Assembly (NCBI GenBank): GCA_014799485.1
Contig: JAAVHY010000012.1
Location: forward strand, 1 to 40,218
Direction: 5' to 3'
Length of the DNA: 40,218 bases
From: Clostridiales bacterium
GTDB lineage: Bacteria > Bacillota_A > Clostridia > Oscillospirales > Oscillospiraceae
A program made the position numbers and the translations under genes. Under the pieces are notes generated by a model that searched no databases, was not told where the DNA came from, and saw only the letters and a list, made by a program, of their open reading frames with translations. The stretch's first letter is position 1, and the number at the start of each line of letters is the position of its first letter. Shown piece by piece: positions 25,487 through 33,699 of this stretch.

Positions 25487-26976
25487 GGGTACACCATCTC
25501 TTTCAAATCATCGATATAGTCCTCAATCAGCCGGGGCGTATCGTCCAGGACGCAGTCCAGGAAAGTGTCGTACAGCTTTTCGTTGACGCCGTCCACCAGG
25601 ACGGACAGCAGATGCCCCTCCGCCTGCACCCAGCCGGTGTCCCCGCCGTACAGCAGGCATTGCAGCAGGCGGTATTCCGGGGGGCTCAGGGGGGTGTCGC
25701 CCTCCTGGCCGGCAGACGGCGCGGCCGGGGCGGGCGCCTCCTGGGGCGGGGCCAGCAGGGAAAACTGCTCCGGCTCCTGTTCCTGGGGGGTGGGCTCTTC
25801 CGGAACGTCCATCTCCTCGTCCACAATCAGCTTTTCCCGGGTAATGGCGGCGTCCTGGCGGATTTTGGTGAGCTGTCCGTAGTCGATGGTAACCTTCTTC
25901 TCTTCGGCGGCCTTTTTCTCCGCCAAAAGCCCCAGGACTTCCTCCTGGATGAGCCGCAGGGTCCACTTGGTGTCCACCTCTGCCTTGACCGGGTGGCGGT
26001 AGCCCCATTCCTGGCGCATGACGGAATCAACGGTTTTCAGCAGTCCGTCCAGCTTGGCGCTGGGGCTTTGGGAGCCGGCGCGCTTCCAGACGGACCAGAG
26101 GCCGTTTTCGCAGGAGTAGATATACTGCTCGTCCACCACGTACTCGTAATTTTTTCGTTTCAGCGGGTTGCAAAAGACGGCGGATTCAAACGGGCGGGCC
26201 GGGCACCGGCCGAGGCCGCCAAAATACTGCTCCACCATGGTCTTTTTGCACCGGGCGGCATAGTGGGCCGACGCCCGCCGCAGTACCCGGACGATCACCG
26301 TGTCCATGTCCTGCCGGTACGCCGCGTAGAACTTGGAGCGCCCCAGCCATTTGGAGACCTGCCGTACCGCGCCCACCACCGTGGCCTCGTCCCGCTCCTG
26401 GACGTGTTCCAGCACGGCGGCGCTCCGGCCGAGGACCACCTGGGAGTCGCCGGCCAAAAGCGCCCGGTCCAGCCCGTAATAGACCACGTAATCCGTGAGC
26501 CATTGGCCCAGGTACGAAAGGATGCCGCGGTCGATCGGGCCGTAGGCGTCCCGGAACTCAACCAGCCGGCGGTATCCGTCCATGGGGTCTACCACGCCGA
26601 TCTGGTTGATGAGCTCGTAAATATAGAGGAACGCGAAGGACAGCGAGGTCTCGCGGACGTCCCCGTGGCGCAGCTTTGTCCGCCAGGAGAAGTAGCCGCG
26701 CAGCTGCCGGTCCGTCAGGGACTGGTAGGTGGGATAGTAGCAGGTGACGCTGCCGCGGTAGTCGTAATCGTCCTCGTAGCCTGCCAACAGCTTCCCCTGC
26801 TTCATAAAGACAACTTCCCGGGACTGCCATCTCTGATGGGCCCCGTTTTCCAGGGAACGGGCGGCACGGATGACCGAGGGGACGCGCTCGGCAGCTTGGG
26901 CGGCCCTTGGCCGGATCGCCTCCTCCCGGAACACGGTGCCGCGGAGCCATTCCGCGGCGGCTTTCCTCGGGTCCAT
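25483..26976 (-). CDS. TerB-N/TerB-C domain protein of a Shango-like defence cassette
   Basis: The 497-residue protein fits the TerB N-terminal plus TerB C-terminal architecture. The N-terminal region has YYPTYQSLTDRQLRGYFSWR and ETSLSFAFLYIYELINQIGV. A central region holds RCPARPFESAVFCNP. A proline- and glutamate-rich linker lies near residue 380, and a C-terminal helical domain ends DDLKEMVYP. ATG 26976 follows GAGGGGGTGG, and a longer upstream reading would run through the promoter. TerB-like proteins are linked to stress response and phage defence. This gene heads the operon and is probably the sensing or scaffold part. Confidence 0.85.
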   Translation of the reverse strand: MDPRKAAAEWLRGTVFREEAIRPRAAQAAERVPSVIRAARSLENGAHQRWQSREVVFMKQGKLLAGYEDDYDYRGSVTCYYPTYQSLTDRQLRGYFSWRTKLRHGDVRETSLSFAFLYIYELINQIGVVDPMDGYRRLVEFRDAYGPIDRGILSYLGQWLTDYVVYYGLDRALLAGDSQVVLGRSAAVLEHVQERDEATVVGAVRQVSKWLGRSKFYAAYRQDMDTVIVRVLRRASAHYAARCKKTMVEQYFGGLGRCPARPFESAVFCNPLKRKNYEYVVDEQYIYSCENGLWSVWKRAGSQSPSAKLDGLLKTVDSVMRQEWGYRHPVKAEVDTKWTLRLIQEEVLGLLAEKKAAEEKKVTIDYGQLTKIRQDAAITREKLIVDEEMDVPEEPTPQEQEPEQFSLLAPPQEAPAPAAPSAGQEGDTPLSPPEYRLLQCLLYGGDTGWVQAEGHLLSVLVDGVNEKLYDTFLDCVLDDTPRLIEDYIDDLKEMVYP

Positions 26977-27015
26977 ATCCGTTCCACCCCCTCTTTCGTT
27001 CAAATGTTCGGTATC

Positions 27016-27044
27016 ATTATAGAGCATTGGGAACCGGCAGTCAA
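27016..27044 (-). promoter_or_regulatory. Sigma-A promoter of the TerB-ATPase-VOC-helicase operon
   Basis: On the minus strand TTGACT (27039-27044) and TATAAT (27016-27021) are spaced by 17 bases and lie 40 bases before the TerB ATG. It is a strong consensus-like promoter, so the cassette is probably expressed constitutively. Confidence 0.8.
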
Positions 27045-27058
27045 GGGAACAAAACGGG

Positions 27059-27106
27059 AAAGCATCGAGGTCAGGGCCCCAGGGGCGCCCTGACCTCGAT
27101 GCTTTT
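27059..27106. terminator. Long-stem terminator between the flavoprotein gene and the TerB operon
   Basis: A 19-base perfect stem (27059-27077 with 27087-27105) is flanked by T6 on the plus side and CTTTCCCGTTTT on the minus side. It ends the minus-strand TRAP operon and insulates the TerB promoter. Confidence 0.8.
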
Positions 27107-27137
27107 TTCTCTACTGTATCGCGTGCCCTTTCATCGG

Positions 27138-27785
27138 TCAAACCTTGTAATAAGACGGCTTTTCCGCTTCCCGGACGAAGCTTGTGCGGGTCCGGTTGGC
27201 ATATTGCGGGGCGGGGATGTTGGAGGCGTCAATGCACTTCAGCATCCACGCCATATTTTTGCCCAGAACGCCCAAGACCTCAAGGCCCTCTTTATCCTCC
27301 TGCTGCTCCTCAGGGACAAACCCGTGGAGCATGGGCCAGTAGCTGGAGGAGACGATGTGCATCATGGTGTTGGTGAAATACAGGTTCAGCCGGTTGAGCG
27401 TGGCGGTGGCCCCCGCCCGGCGCAGGGTAGTGACCGAGGCGCCCAGTTTGTGGTGGAGCTTTTCGTTGATGGGGTAAAAGGCCCGGTCCAGGAAGGCGGT
27501 GAAGGCGCCGTTCGGCCCGCCAAAGTAGCAGGGCGCGCCCAAGATGACCCCGTCGGCGGCCAAAAGCTTTTCACTGCACTCGCTCACCCGGTCTTTGATC
27601 ACGCAGGGGCTTCCCGGGTGGGTTTTGCAGTACATACATCCGGTACAGCCCTGAACAGGGCCGGAACCGATGTGAAAGATCTCCGTTTCGATCCCCTCTT
27701 CGATCAGCGCGTCTTCCACGATACGCAGCGCGTGAAAGGTGCTGCCGTTTTTATGGGGGCTGCCGTTGATGAGCAAAACTTTCAT
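27138..27785 (-). CDS. Iron-sulfur flavoprotein-like NAD(P)H/FMN oxidoreductase
   Basis: The 215-residue protein has the flavodoxin-like start VLLINGSPHKNGST, which forms the FMN phosphate loop. A compact cysteine motif CTGCMYCKTHPGSPC (CX2CX2CX7C, about residues 47-61) resembles the [4Fe-4S] site of archaeal and clostridial Isf proteins. GAPCYFGGPNGAFTAFLDR near residue 83 binds the flavin. It sits at the end of the Gfo/Idh-TRAP operon, 15 bases after dctP. The electron partner is unknown. TAGGAGCGGG precedes its ATG. Confidence 0.85.
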   Translation of the reverse strand: MKVLLINGSPHKNGSTFHALRIVEDALIEEGIETEIFHIGSGPVQGCTGCMYCKTHPGSPCVIKDRVSECSEKLLAADGVILGAPCYFGGPNGAFTAFLDRAFYPINEKLHHKLGASVTTLRRAGATATLNRLNLYFTNTMMHIVSSSYWPMLHGFVPEEQQEDKEGLEVLGVLGKNMAWMLKCIDASNIPAPQYANRTRTSFVREAEKPSYYKV

Positions 27786-27800
27786 GTTGACCCGCTCCTA

Positions 27801-28865
27801 TTATTGAATGCTGTCGATCTCTTCCTGGGTGGTCACAGTCCAGGTGGACTGGAAGAATTTCTCGCGCACCGACACCGACTTCTCCTGGAACTCCTTCAGG
27901 TCAAAGTCGCTGAAGGTGACGCCGGCGGCCTTCATGTCGGAGATCATCTGCGCCTCGCTGGCCTTGTTCAGCTCGGTGCCGTAGTCCGCGGCCTCCGCGA
28001 CGGCCTCGTCCACCATGGTCTTGTAAGCGTCGGGAAGCCCCTGGTAGAGATCCTCCCGCATGCTCCACAAGAGGGTGGTGTAGAAATGGTTGGTGTTGGC
28101 CACATACTTGGCCACCTCGTAGAACTTGAAGGTGTTCATCTGCTCCACAGTGGCGGTGGTGGAATTGACGGCGCCGGTCTGGAGCGCGGTAAAGACCTCG
28201 GACATCGCCATGGGGGCGGTGGTGGCCCCGGCGGCGGCGAAGGACTCCAGATAGGGCGCGGAGGAAGGCATACGGATCGTCAGGCTGGGGAAGTCGGCCA
28301 CAGACTGGACGGGGATGGTGGAAATCACACAGCGGTAACCGATCTCAATGATGTCCATCTGCCGGATGTTCGCTTTTTTCAGCTCCGCGCGGGCGCCGTC
28401 GCCGATCTCGCTCTCCAGCACGGCGATATAGTGGTCCTTATCCCTGTAGAGGAAGGGGGCGTCAAAGAAGGAGTAAGCGGGCGCGTATGTGGGGATGAGC
28501 ACGATGCCGGTGACGGCCATATCCACATCGCCGATCTCCATCAGCTCACCCAGGTCCCCGTCGCTCCCCAGAGCGCCGTCCGTATATAGCTCTACCTTAA
28601 ATTTCCCGCCGGATTTTTCCGCCATGATCTCCTTGAACCGCTCCATGGCTTTGGCCACACTGCTGCCCTGGGCATAGGTGGTGGCGAACTTGATCGTGAA
28701 CTCTTCCAGGTCCGCGGCGGGGTCGACGGCCGGGGCGGAACCATCCGCCGAAGGCTGAGAAGACGGCTCCTGGCTGGGCTTGGCGGCGCTTTGGCAGGCG
28801 GCAAGAGAGAACAGGAGCAGCAGGGCCAGGACCAGGGCTGTGATTTTTTTCGTTTTCATCTTCAT
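27801..28865 (-). CDS. dctP: TRAP transporter solute-binding lipoprotein (DctP family), ligand unknown
   Basis: The 354-residue protein has a lipoprotein signal with lipobox SLAAC (about residues 20-24), then a low-complexity serine/proline linker. The DctP fold follows: EFTIKFATTYAQGSSV, DGALGSDGDLGELM and SLTIRMPSS with the substrate-binding arginine in that stretch. ATG 28865 follows AAAAGGAG. Only modest similarity is seen to the DctP at 4189, so the two systems should have different ligands. It is downstream of its permease genes, unlike the first TRAP operon, where the binding protein comes first. Confidence 0.9.
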   Translation of the reverse strand: MKMKTKKITALVLALLLLFSLAACQSAAKPSQEPSSQPSADGSAPAVDPAADLEEFTIKFATTYAQGSSVAKAMERFKEIMAEKSGGKFKVELYTDGALGSDGDLGELMEIGDVDMAVTGIVLIPTYAPAYSFFDAPFLYRDKDHYIAVLESEIGDGARAELKKANIRQMDIIEIGYRCVISTIPVQSVADFPSLTIRMPSSAPYLESFAAAGATTAPMAMSEVFTALQTGAVNSTTATVEQMNTFKFYEVAKYVANTNHFYTTLLWSMREDLYQGLPDAYKTMVDEAVAEAADYGTELNKASEAQMISDMKAAGVTFSDFDLKEFQEKSVSVREKFFQSTWTVTTQEEIDSIQ

Positions 28866-28901
28866 TTTCTCCTTTTCTTTTCAATTTCCTGCGACATGGC
28901 G

Positions 28902-30188
28902 TTAACTCAGCAGGCGCGCCAGGCTGGGCAGCCATGTGACAAGCGGCGGGAAGATCAGAATGATGACATCTACGATAAGCAGGGGCAGAATAAAGGGCAG
29001 GCACGACTTGATGATATAGGCCATCGGCCGCTTGGTGTGGCGCTGCATGATGAACAGCACCATGCCGAACGGGGGAGTCATCACGCCGATCATCAGGGTC
29101 AGGACCATGATGATGCCAAAGTGGAGCGGATCGATGGAGGACTGCTCCAGGATGGGGAGCAGCGTACTGCCCAGGACCATGATCGCGGCGTTGCAATCCA
29201 TAAAGCAGCCCACGATCAGCAGGAACACGATCAGGATCAGGCCCACGATGACCGGGTCCCTGGAGATCGTCCCGATCATGGCGGCAATGTTGGTGGCGAT
29301 GTTGGCCCGGGTGATCAGGTAGCCATACACCGTGGCCATGCCGGCGACCAGAAGGATGGCGCCGGAATCCTCCACGGTCTCTTTCATGATCCCCTTAAAA
29401 GAATCCCAGGTCAGCTCCCCCATACACACCGTGAGGATGGTGGAGTAAACCGCCGCCGCGGCCGCGGCCTCGGTAGGGGTGAAGACGCCGGACATGATCC
29501 CGCCCAGAATGATGACCGGGGTCAGCAGGGAGAAAAAGGACCGGCGCAGTTCTTTCCAGGCGAGCCTTATGGAGAACCGCCCCGTCTTTTGCATACCGTG
29601 GCGGCGGGCATAGATCTCCACATAGAGCATCATGGCCAGGACCATCAAGACGCCGGGTATGATCCCGCCGATGAGGAGCCCGCCAATGGACGCGCCTGTT
29701 ATCATTCCATAGAGGACCAGGGGAAGGCTGGGCGGGATGATGGGCCCCAGGGTGGAAGACGCCGCGGTGATGCCGATGGAAAAGTCGTCCGGGTATCCGC
29801 CCTCCTTCATGGCGGCCAATTCGATGGAGCCGAGCCCGGCCGCGTCAGAGGCGGCAGTGCCGGACATCCCCGCGAATATGGCGCTGGACACCACGTTTAC
29901 ATGGCCCAATCCGCCGCGAAACCCGCCCACCAAAGAACTGGCGAAGCTGAAGATGCGGTTGGAGATGCTGCCTACGTTCATCACCTTCCCCACATAGAGG
30001 AACAGGGGTACGGAAAGCAGCAGGAAGTTGTCCAGGCCCGCGCTGAGCCGCTGTACCAGAAATGTGGCGGAAAAGTCAGAACCGCGCTCAATAAAAGAAA
30101 GAAGGATGGAGGTCCCGCCAATGCCGAAGCCCACAGGGATCGCCAGGACCAGGAACGCGATCAGCAAGAGCAAATATATGGCAGTCAC
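28902..30188 (-). CDS. dctM: TRAP transporter large permease DctM
   Basis: The 428-residue protein has twelve predicted helices and DctM signature blocks: AIPVGFGIGGTS, AIFAGMSGTAASDAAGLGSIE, GPIIPPSLPLVLYG and GVMTPPFGMVLF. It overlaps the dctQ stop by four bases (ATGA). It forms the membrane part of the second TRAP system, with dctQ upstream and the binding protein 36 bases downstream. Confidence 0.92.
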   Translation of the reverse strand: MTAIYLLLLIAFLVLAIPVGFGIGGTSILLSFIERGSDFSATFLVQRLSAGLDNFLLLSVPLFLYVGKVMNVGSISNRIFSFASSLVGGFRGGLGHVNVVSSAIFAGMSGTAASDAAGLGSIELAAMKEGGYPDDFSIGITAASSTLGPIIPPSLPLVLYGMITGASIGGLLIGGIIPGVLMVLAMMLYVEIYARRHGMQKTGRFSIRLAWKELRRSFFSLLTPVIILGGIMSGVFTPTEAAAAAAVYSTILTVCMGELTWDSFKGIMKETVEDSGAILLVAGMATVYGYLITRANIATNIAAMIGTISRDPVIVGLILIVFLLIVGCFMDCNAAIMVLGSTLLPILEQSSIDPLHFGIIMVLTLMIGVMTPPFGMVLFIMQRHTKRPMAYIIKSCLPFILPLLIVDVIILIFPPLVTWLPSLARLLS

Positions 30189-30667
30189 AGCGCTTTCCCC
30201 TCCTCCCCGGCGGCGCTATCGCGCCCAAACAGCGAACGGAACACACGAAAAACGGTAAACAGGGCGGACAGGCCGAAGCTGATCAGGGGCGCGGCATATT
30301 TCCAGCCCATGCTGATGGGCAACGTGGCGTAGCTCTTCGCCATGGAAACTTTCAGCATGGAGAAGGAGCCAAGCAAAAAGACGATCTGCACGGACAGGCA
30401 CACCAAATCGATCCCTATCTCAAAGATTTTCCGCCAGATGCCGGTGGTTTTGACAAGTATCGTGTCAATGGCCAGGTGGGAGCTGTTGTTGGTGGCAATG
30501 GCGGCGCCGATGAATACCACGTACATAAAACACAATCTGCCCGCCTCTTCCGTCCAGGAAACGCTGATCTTGGTGCTGCGGGCCACGATTTGAACCACCA
30601 TGACCACCAGCATGAGGATGAAAAAAACACTGCCGATCGCGTACAGGATCTTATTAACCTTTTTCAT
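30185..30667 (-). CDS. dctQ: TRAP transporter small permease DctQ
   Basis: The 160-residue protein has four hydrophobic helices. The family motif is SVSWTEEAGRLCFMYVVFIGAA, at about residues 35-56, with the conserved W-TEE-R pattern. It lies 11 bases after the Gfo/Idh dehydrogenase gene and overlaps dctM by four bases. The C-terminus ends in a charged tail. Confidence 0.88.
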   Translation of the reverse strand: MKKVNKILYAIGSVFFILMLVVMVVQIVARSTKISVSWTEEAGRLCFMYVVFIGAAIATNNSSHLAIDTILVKTTGIWRKIFEIGIDLVCLSVQIVFLLGSFSMLKVSMAKSYATLPISMGWKYAAPLISFGLSALFTVFRVFRSLFGRDSAAGEEGKAL

Positions 30668-30678
30668 TGGCCCCTCCT

Positions 30679-31800
30679 TTACAGCGTCTCATCGCGCAGG
30701 TCGGGGACCTCTACCCATTCGCCGTCGCCAAAGGCGGACATCTGCGCGCAGATACCGGCGGCGGTGATATCGGCGGAGCGGTACACATCTACCGCCGGCT
30801 CCCTGTCCTCCAAAATCGCGGAGATGAATTCGTGGCACAGGTGGGGGTGGGAGCCGCCGTGGCCGGAGCCCTGGATGAAGGAGGGCTGAGAGGGGTCGTT
30901 GATCAGCTGGCGGCGGGTGAACTTGCGGATCTCCGGCGGGAGAAGCGCCTCGCTGTCCGGCGCGTGGAGTTTGGTATAGTCGTCGATGCCGTGAAAGAGG
31001 GTATGGCCTTCATCAACGGTGGGCTCCCACTCGAAGGAGAGCTTATCCCCGTACACGTCGAAGCACTCCCGGACCTGCCGGATGGTCTCAAACAGGCAGC
31101 GGTGGGCCTCGGCCACCACGTCAGAGTCCTTCATTCGGAAGGTCGCGGTCTCCACCGCGTACTTGCAGCCGTACTTTTCCGCCTTGTCCCGCGCGACCCG
31201 CCCGGAACCGAGGCACCGCACCGCCTCCACACGGGTGTCCAGCAAACCCAGGATGGGAGCCAGCACGTGGGTCCCGTAGTAAAACGGGGGAAATCCCCGC
31301 CAGTAGTCCCCCCAGCCATCCAGAGACATATTTTGCATGTGGTCTCCCTTGATATACTGGATCCTGCCCAGCTCGCCGCTGTCCACCAGGCCCTTGACGT
31401 AGAGATATTCCCTGGTGTAGAGGGAGGTCTCCATCATCATGTAGTATTTCCCACTGGCCTTTTTGGCGGCGATGATCTTCCGCAGGTCCTCCAGGCTGGT
31501 GGCCATAGGCACGGTGCAGGCGGTGTGCTTCCCCGCCTGGAGGGCCTTCAGGGTTTGGGAGGTGTGCTCGGCGATGGGGGTGACGATGTGGATCGCGTCC
31601 AGCTCCTTGCACGCGGCCATGTCGTCGTAATTTTGAAAGCGAAGAGCCTGCGGGATGGCAAACTCATCGCCGACCTGCCTGAGCGTATCCGGGTTCCGGG
31701 TGCAGATCGCGATCTCTCCCACATTGGGATGCTCCTTATAGATGGCCAGGAACTCCTTCCCAAACCCCAGCCCGGCAATGCCGATGTTGACCTTCTTCAT
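30679..31800 (-). CDS. Gfo/Idh/MocA family oxidoreductase, EKP lysine replaced
   Basis: The 373-residue protein has an N-terminal Rossmann fold with GIAGLGFGKEF (7-17) and a C-terminal Gfo/Idh domain. The family usually has an EKP motif whose lysine takes part in catalysis. Here the matching stretch is CTVPMA (95-100), so the lysine is absent. It does contain HGGSHPHLCHEF near residue 333, which could hold substrate. It is first gene of the operon with the TRAP transporter, so it probably oxidises the imported sugar or polyol, or acts on an intermediate. ATG 31800 follows GGAGTGACTTGA. Confidence 0.85.
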   Translation of the reverse strand: MKKVNIGIAGLGFGKEFLAIYKEHPNVGEIAICTRNPDTLRQVGDEFAIPQALRFQNYDDMAACKELDAIHIVTPIAEHTSQTLKALQAGKHTACTVPMATSLEDLRKIIAAKKASGKYYMMMETSLYTREYLYVKGLVDSGELGRIQYIKGDHMQNMSLDGWGDYWRGFPPFYYGTHVLAPILGLLDTRVEAVRCLGSGRVARDKAEKYGCKYAVETATFRMKDSDVVAEAHRCLFETIRQVRECFDVYGDKLSFEWEPTVDEGHTLFHGIDDYTKLHAPDSEALLPPEIRKFTRRQLINDPSQPSFIQGSGHGGSHPHLCHEFISAILEDREPAVDVYRSADITAAGICAQMSAFGDGEWVEVPDLRDETL

Positions 31801-31860
31801 TCAAGTCACTCCTTTTCTGTGTCGTGTGTCGCTGCCTCGAGGTGCCGGCCCGCCGATTTG

Positions 31861-31878
31861 TTTGACCGATTTTGACCG
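31861..31878. promoter_or_regulatory. Tandem TTTGACCG repeats, candidate operator of the divergent sugar locus
   Basis: TTTGACCG occurs at 31861-31868 and 31871-31878, a 10-base period. It lies just past the -10 box of the minus-strand promoter. A related TTCGACTG lies at 31934-31941, upstream of the plus-strand promoter. The DeoR regulator encoded at 33700 is the likely partner, by inference. Confidence 0.5.
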
Positions 31879-31879
31879 T

Positions 31880-31908
31880 ATTATACCAGACGATTTTTGT
31901 TTTGTCCA
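31880..31908 (-). promoter_or_regulatory. Sigma-A promoter of the Gfo/Idh-TRAP operon
   Basis: On the minus strand TGGACA (31903-31908) and TATAAT (31880-31885) are spaced by 17 bases, about 80 bases before the Gfo/Idh start. Confidence 0.8.
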
Positions 31909-31956
31909 GTAGTTTTCACAAAAATATCTTTAGTTCGACTGTTTTTTTATTTTCTC

Positions 31957-31985
31957 TTGCAATCCAAAAATAAATGTGGTAATAT
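31957..31985 (+). promoter_or_regulatory. Sigma-A promoter of the PfkB-aldolase genes
   Basis: TTGCAA (31957-31962) and TAATAT (31980-31985) are spaced by 17 bases, 45 bases before the PfkB start. It is back to back with the promoter at 31880-31908. Confidence 0.7.
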
Positions 31986-32030
31986 ACGGGCATAAACGGA
32001 ACTAAACAAGTGAGAAGGAGGCAACTGCTC

Positions 32031-32969
32031 ATGGTTAATACCCTTACGCTGAATCCGGCAATGGATAAAATCTTATACATCGACCGGTTTCAGCGGGACA
32101 TCACAAACCGGGCCAAACGCCAGCTGCTGACGGTGGGGGGCAAAGGGACCCACGTGTCCATAACGCTTCAAAAGCTGGGGATACGGAACCGGGCATTCGG
32201 CTTTGGATACGGCAGGACCGGGCAGACCATCATCCGGGCGCTGGAGGAACAGGGGATCGAGACCAGGTTTTTCTACTCGGATCAGGACGACCGGGAAAGC
32301 CGCACCAACTATGTCATCATTGAGGAGGCCCACGGCAGCAGCACCACGGTTGCCGAGCGCGGGGTAGAGCCGACGGCCCGGGAAGTGGAGTGGCTGCTCG
32401 ACAGTCTGGAACGGGACACCGCCCCAAGCGACGCCCTGGTTTTGGCGGGCGACGCGTCCAATTTTCAGGACCCGCTGATTTATTGCCGCATCATGCGCCG
32501 GCTCAAGGAAAAAAAGGCGCGGGTATTCCTGGACGCCAGCGGGCCGTCTTTGAAACGGTCGCTGGAAGAGGGGCCCTATCTGATCAAGCCCAACCGGGAC
32601 GAGCTGGCCGAGCTGTGCGGACTCGCCATCCAGACGGACCGGGATGTGCTGAACGCTTTAAAGAAATTGGAGCGGTATGACATCCCGGTCATCGCGGTGT
32701 CCCTGGGCGGGGACGGCTCCGTGGTAAAAATGGGCGGGGAGATCTATCGGGTAAAGCCGCCCAAGATCGACGCGGTAAACACCGCCGGGTGCGGCGACAG
32801 CTTCCTTTCCGGCATCCTGTACGGGCTGGAAAAGGGGCTGGCAACGGAAGAGACGCTGGATTACGCCACTGCGGTTTCTGCGGCGGCGGCGGCCTGGTCC
32901 CTGTCCATCGGGTTTGACGAGGCCCTTCGGGACTCGCTGCTGCATAAAGCCAAGATCGTAAAATTGTGA
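32031..32969 (+). CDS. 1-phosphofructokinase-family (PfkB) hexose kinase
   Basis: The 312-residue protein starts MVNTLTLNPAMDKILYIDRF, the N-terminus of FruK/LacC-type kinases, after AGAAGGAGG. The second PfkB signature, NTAGCGDSFLSGILYG near residue 250, contains the catalytic Asp of GCGDS. In this cluster it may phosphorylate a ketose phosphate or the sugar released upstream, such as tagatose-6-P or fructose-1-P. The substrate cannot be told from sequence. It diverges from the Gfo/Idh-TRAP operon and is followed 18 bases later by an aldolase gene. Confidence 0.88.
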   Translation: MVNTLTLNPAMDKILYIDRFQRDITNRAKRQLLTVGGKGTHVSITLQKLGIRNRAFGFGYGRTGQTIIRALEEQGIETRFFYSDQDDRESRTNYVIIEEAHGSSTTVAERGVEPTAREVEWLLDSLERDTAPSDALVLAGDASNFQDPLIYCRIMRRLKEKKARVFLDASGPSLKRSLEEGPYLIKPNRDELAELCGLAIQTDRDVLNALKKLERYDIPVIAVSLGGDGSVVKMGGEIYRVKPPKIDAVNTAGCGDSFLSGILYGLEKGLATEETLDYATAVSAAAAAWSLSIGFDEALRDSLLHKAKIVKL

Positions 32970-32987
32970 GAAAGGAAGGATCATGCA

Positions 32988-33620
32988 ATGAGTTTATCTT
33001 ACCCAGAGATCCGCGAGGAAATGTGCAATGTAGCCCGCCTGATGTGGGAACGGCGCCTGACCAATGCCGCGGGGGGGAACATGGCCGTACAGGTCGCGGA
33101 GGACAGGATGCTGGTGACGCCAAGCCTGATGAGCGAGCGGAAGCACTGCCAGCTGGAGCCAAAGGATCTGCTGCTGGTGGACTGGCAGGAGCACATCTAC
33201 GAGGGGGAGGGCAAGCTGTCCCGGGAGACCGGGATGCACATCAACCTGCTGAAAAACTTTTCCCACATCGGCGCCTCCATCCACGCCCATCCCTTCTGGT
33301 GCATGCCCTTTGTCAGCGCGGGGAAGATGATCCCCAATGTCACGGAGGCCACGATGGGCCGCGGCGCGGTGGGCTGTATCGAGTACACCAAGGCGTATAC
33401 CGATGACCTGGCAAAAAATGTCTACGACTATTTTGAGCGGCGCCATGAACTGGCGGAGCGAAAGCCCCTCGGGGTGATCCTCCCGCTCCACGGCGTAGTG
33501 GTAACGGGGGAGACCATCTTCAACGCCTACAGTATGCTGGAGCGCATCGAGTGCGACGCGCTGTGCAGCCTGACCCGGGGGCTGGTGGACGCGGTGCCGG
33601 AGGGCTCTCCGCTGGGGTAA
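32988..33620 (+). CDS. Class II aldolase/adducin family protein (sugar-phosphate aldolase)
   Basis: The 210-residue protein fits the zinc-dependent FucA/AraD family. It has LTNAAGGNMAVQV near residue 24, then metal histidines in HAHPFWCMPF near residue 99 and a third in PLHGVVVTG near residue 164. Family members cleave or epimerise sugar phosphates such as fuculose-1-P, rhamnulose-1-P or ribulose-5-P. With a rhamnulokinase-like kinase nearby, cleavage of a ketose-1-phosphate is likely. ATG 32988 follows AAAGGAAGGA. Confidence 0.87.
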   Translation: MSLSYPEIREEMCNVARLMWERRLTNAAGGNMAVQVAEDRMLVTPSLMSERKHCQLEPKDLLLVDWQEHIYEGEGKLSRETGMHINLLKNFSHIGASIHAHPFWCMPFVSAGKMIPNVTEATMGRGAVGCIEYTKAYTDDLAKNVYDYFERRHELAERKPLGVILPLHGVVVTGETIFNAYSMLERIECDALCSLTRGLVDAVPEGSPLG

Positions 33621-33627
33621 TTCCTCA

Positions 33628-33656
33628 TTGTAGGGATGGAAAAAGTATGCTATAAT
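33628..33656 (+). promoter_or_regulatory. Promoter of the DeoR regulator and FGGY kinase genes
   Basis: TTGTAG (33628-33633) and TATAAT (33651-33656) are spaced by 17 bases, with TG at the extended -10 position (TGCTATAAT). It lies just after the aldolase stop. Confidence 0.65.
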
Positions 33657-33699
33657 CGTAGGCGCCACAAAAAATAAGAGAATGGATGGAGCTGCCGTT

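Noticed and set aside
25456..27093. Plus-strand open reading of 545 codons opposite the TerB gene
   Set aside because: Low-complexity shadow. The TerB-domain protein on the minus strand has promoter, ribosome binding site and domain support.
28791..30332. Plus-strand open reading of 513 codons opposite the second DctM
   Set aside because: Its translation is dominated by His, Gln, Gly and Asp, typical of antisense to membrane-protein genes. The DctM reading has clear TRAP motifs.
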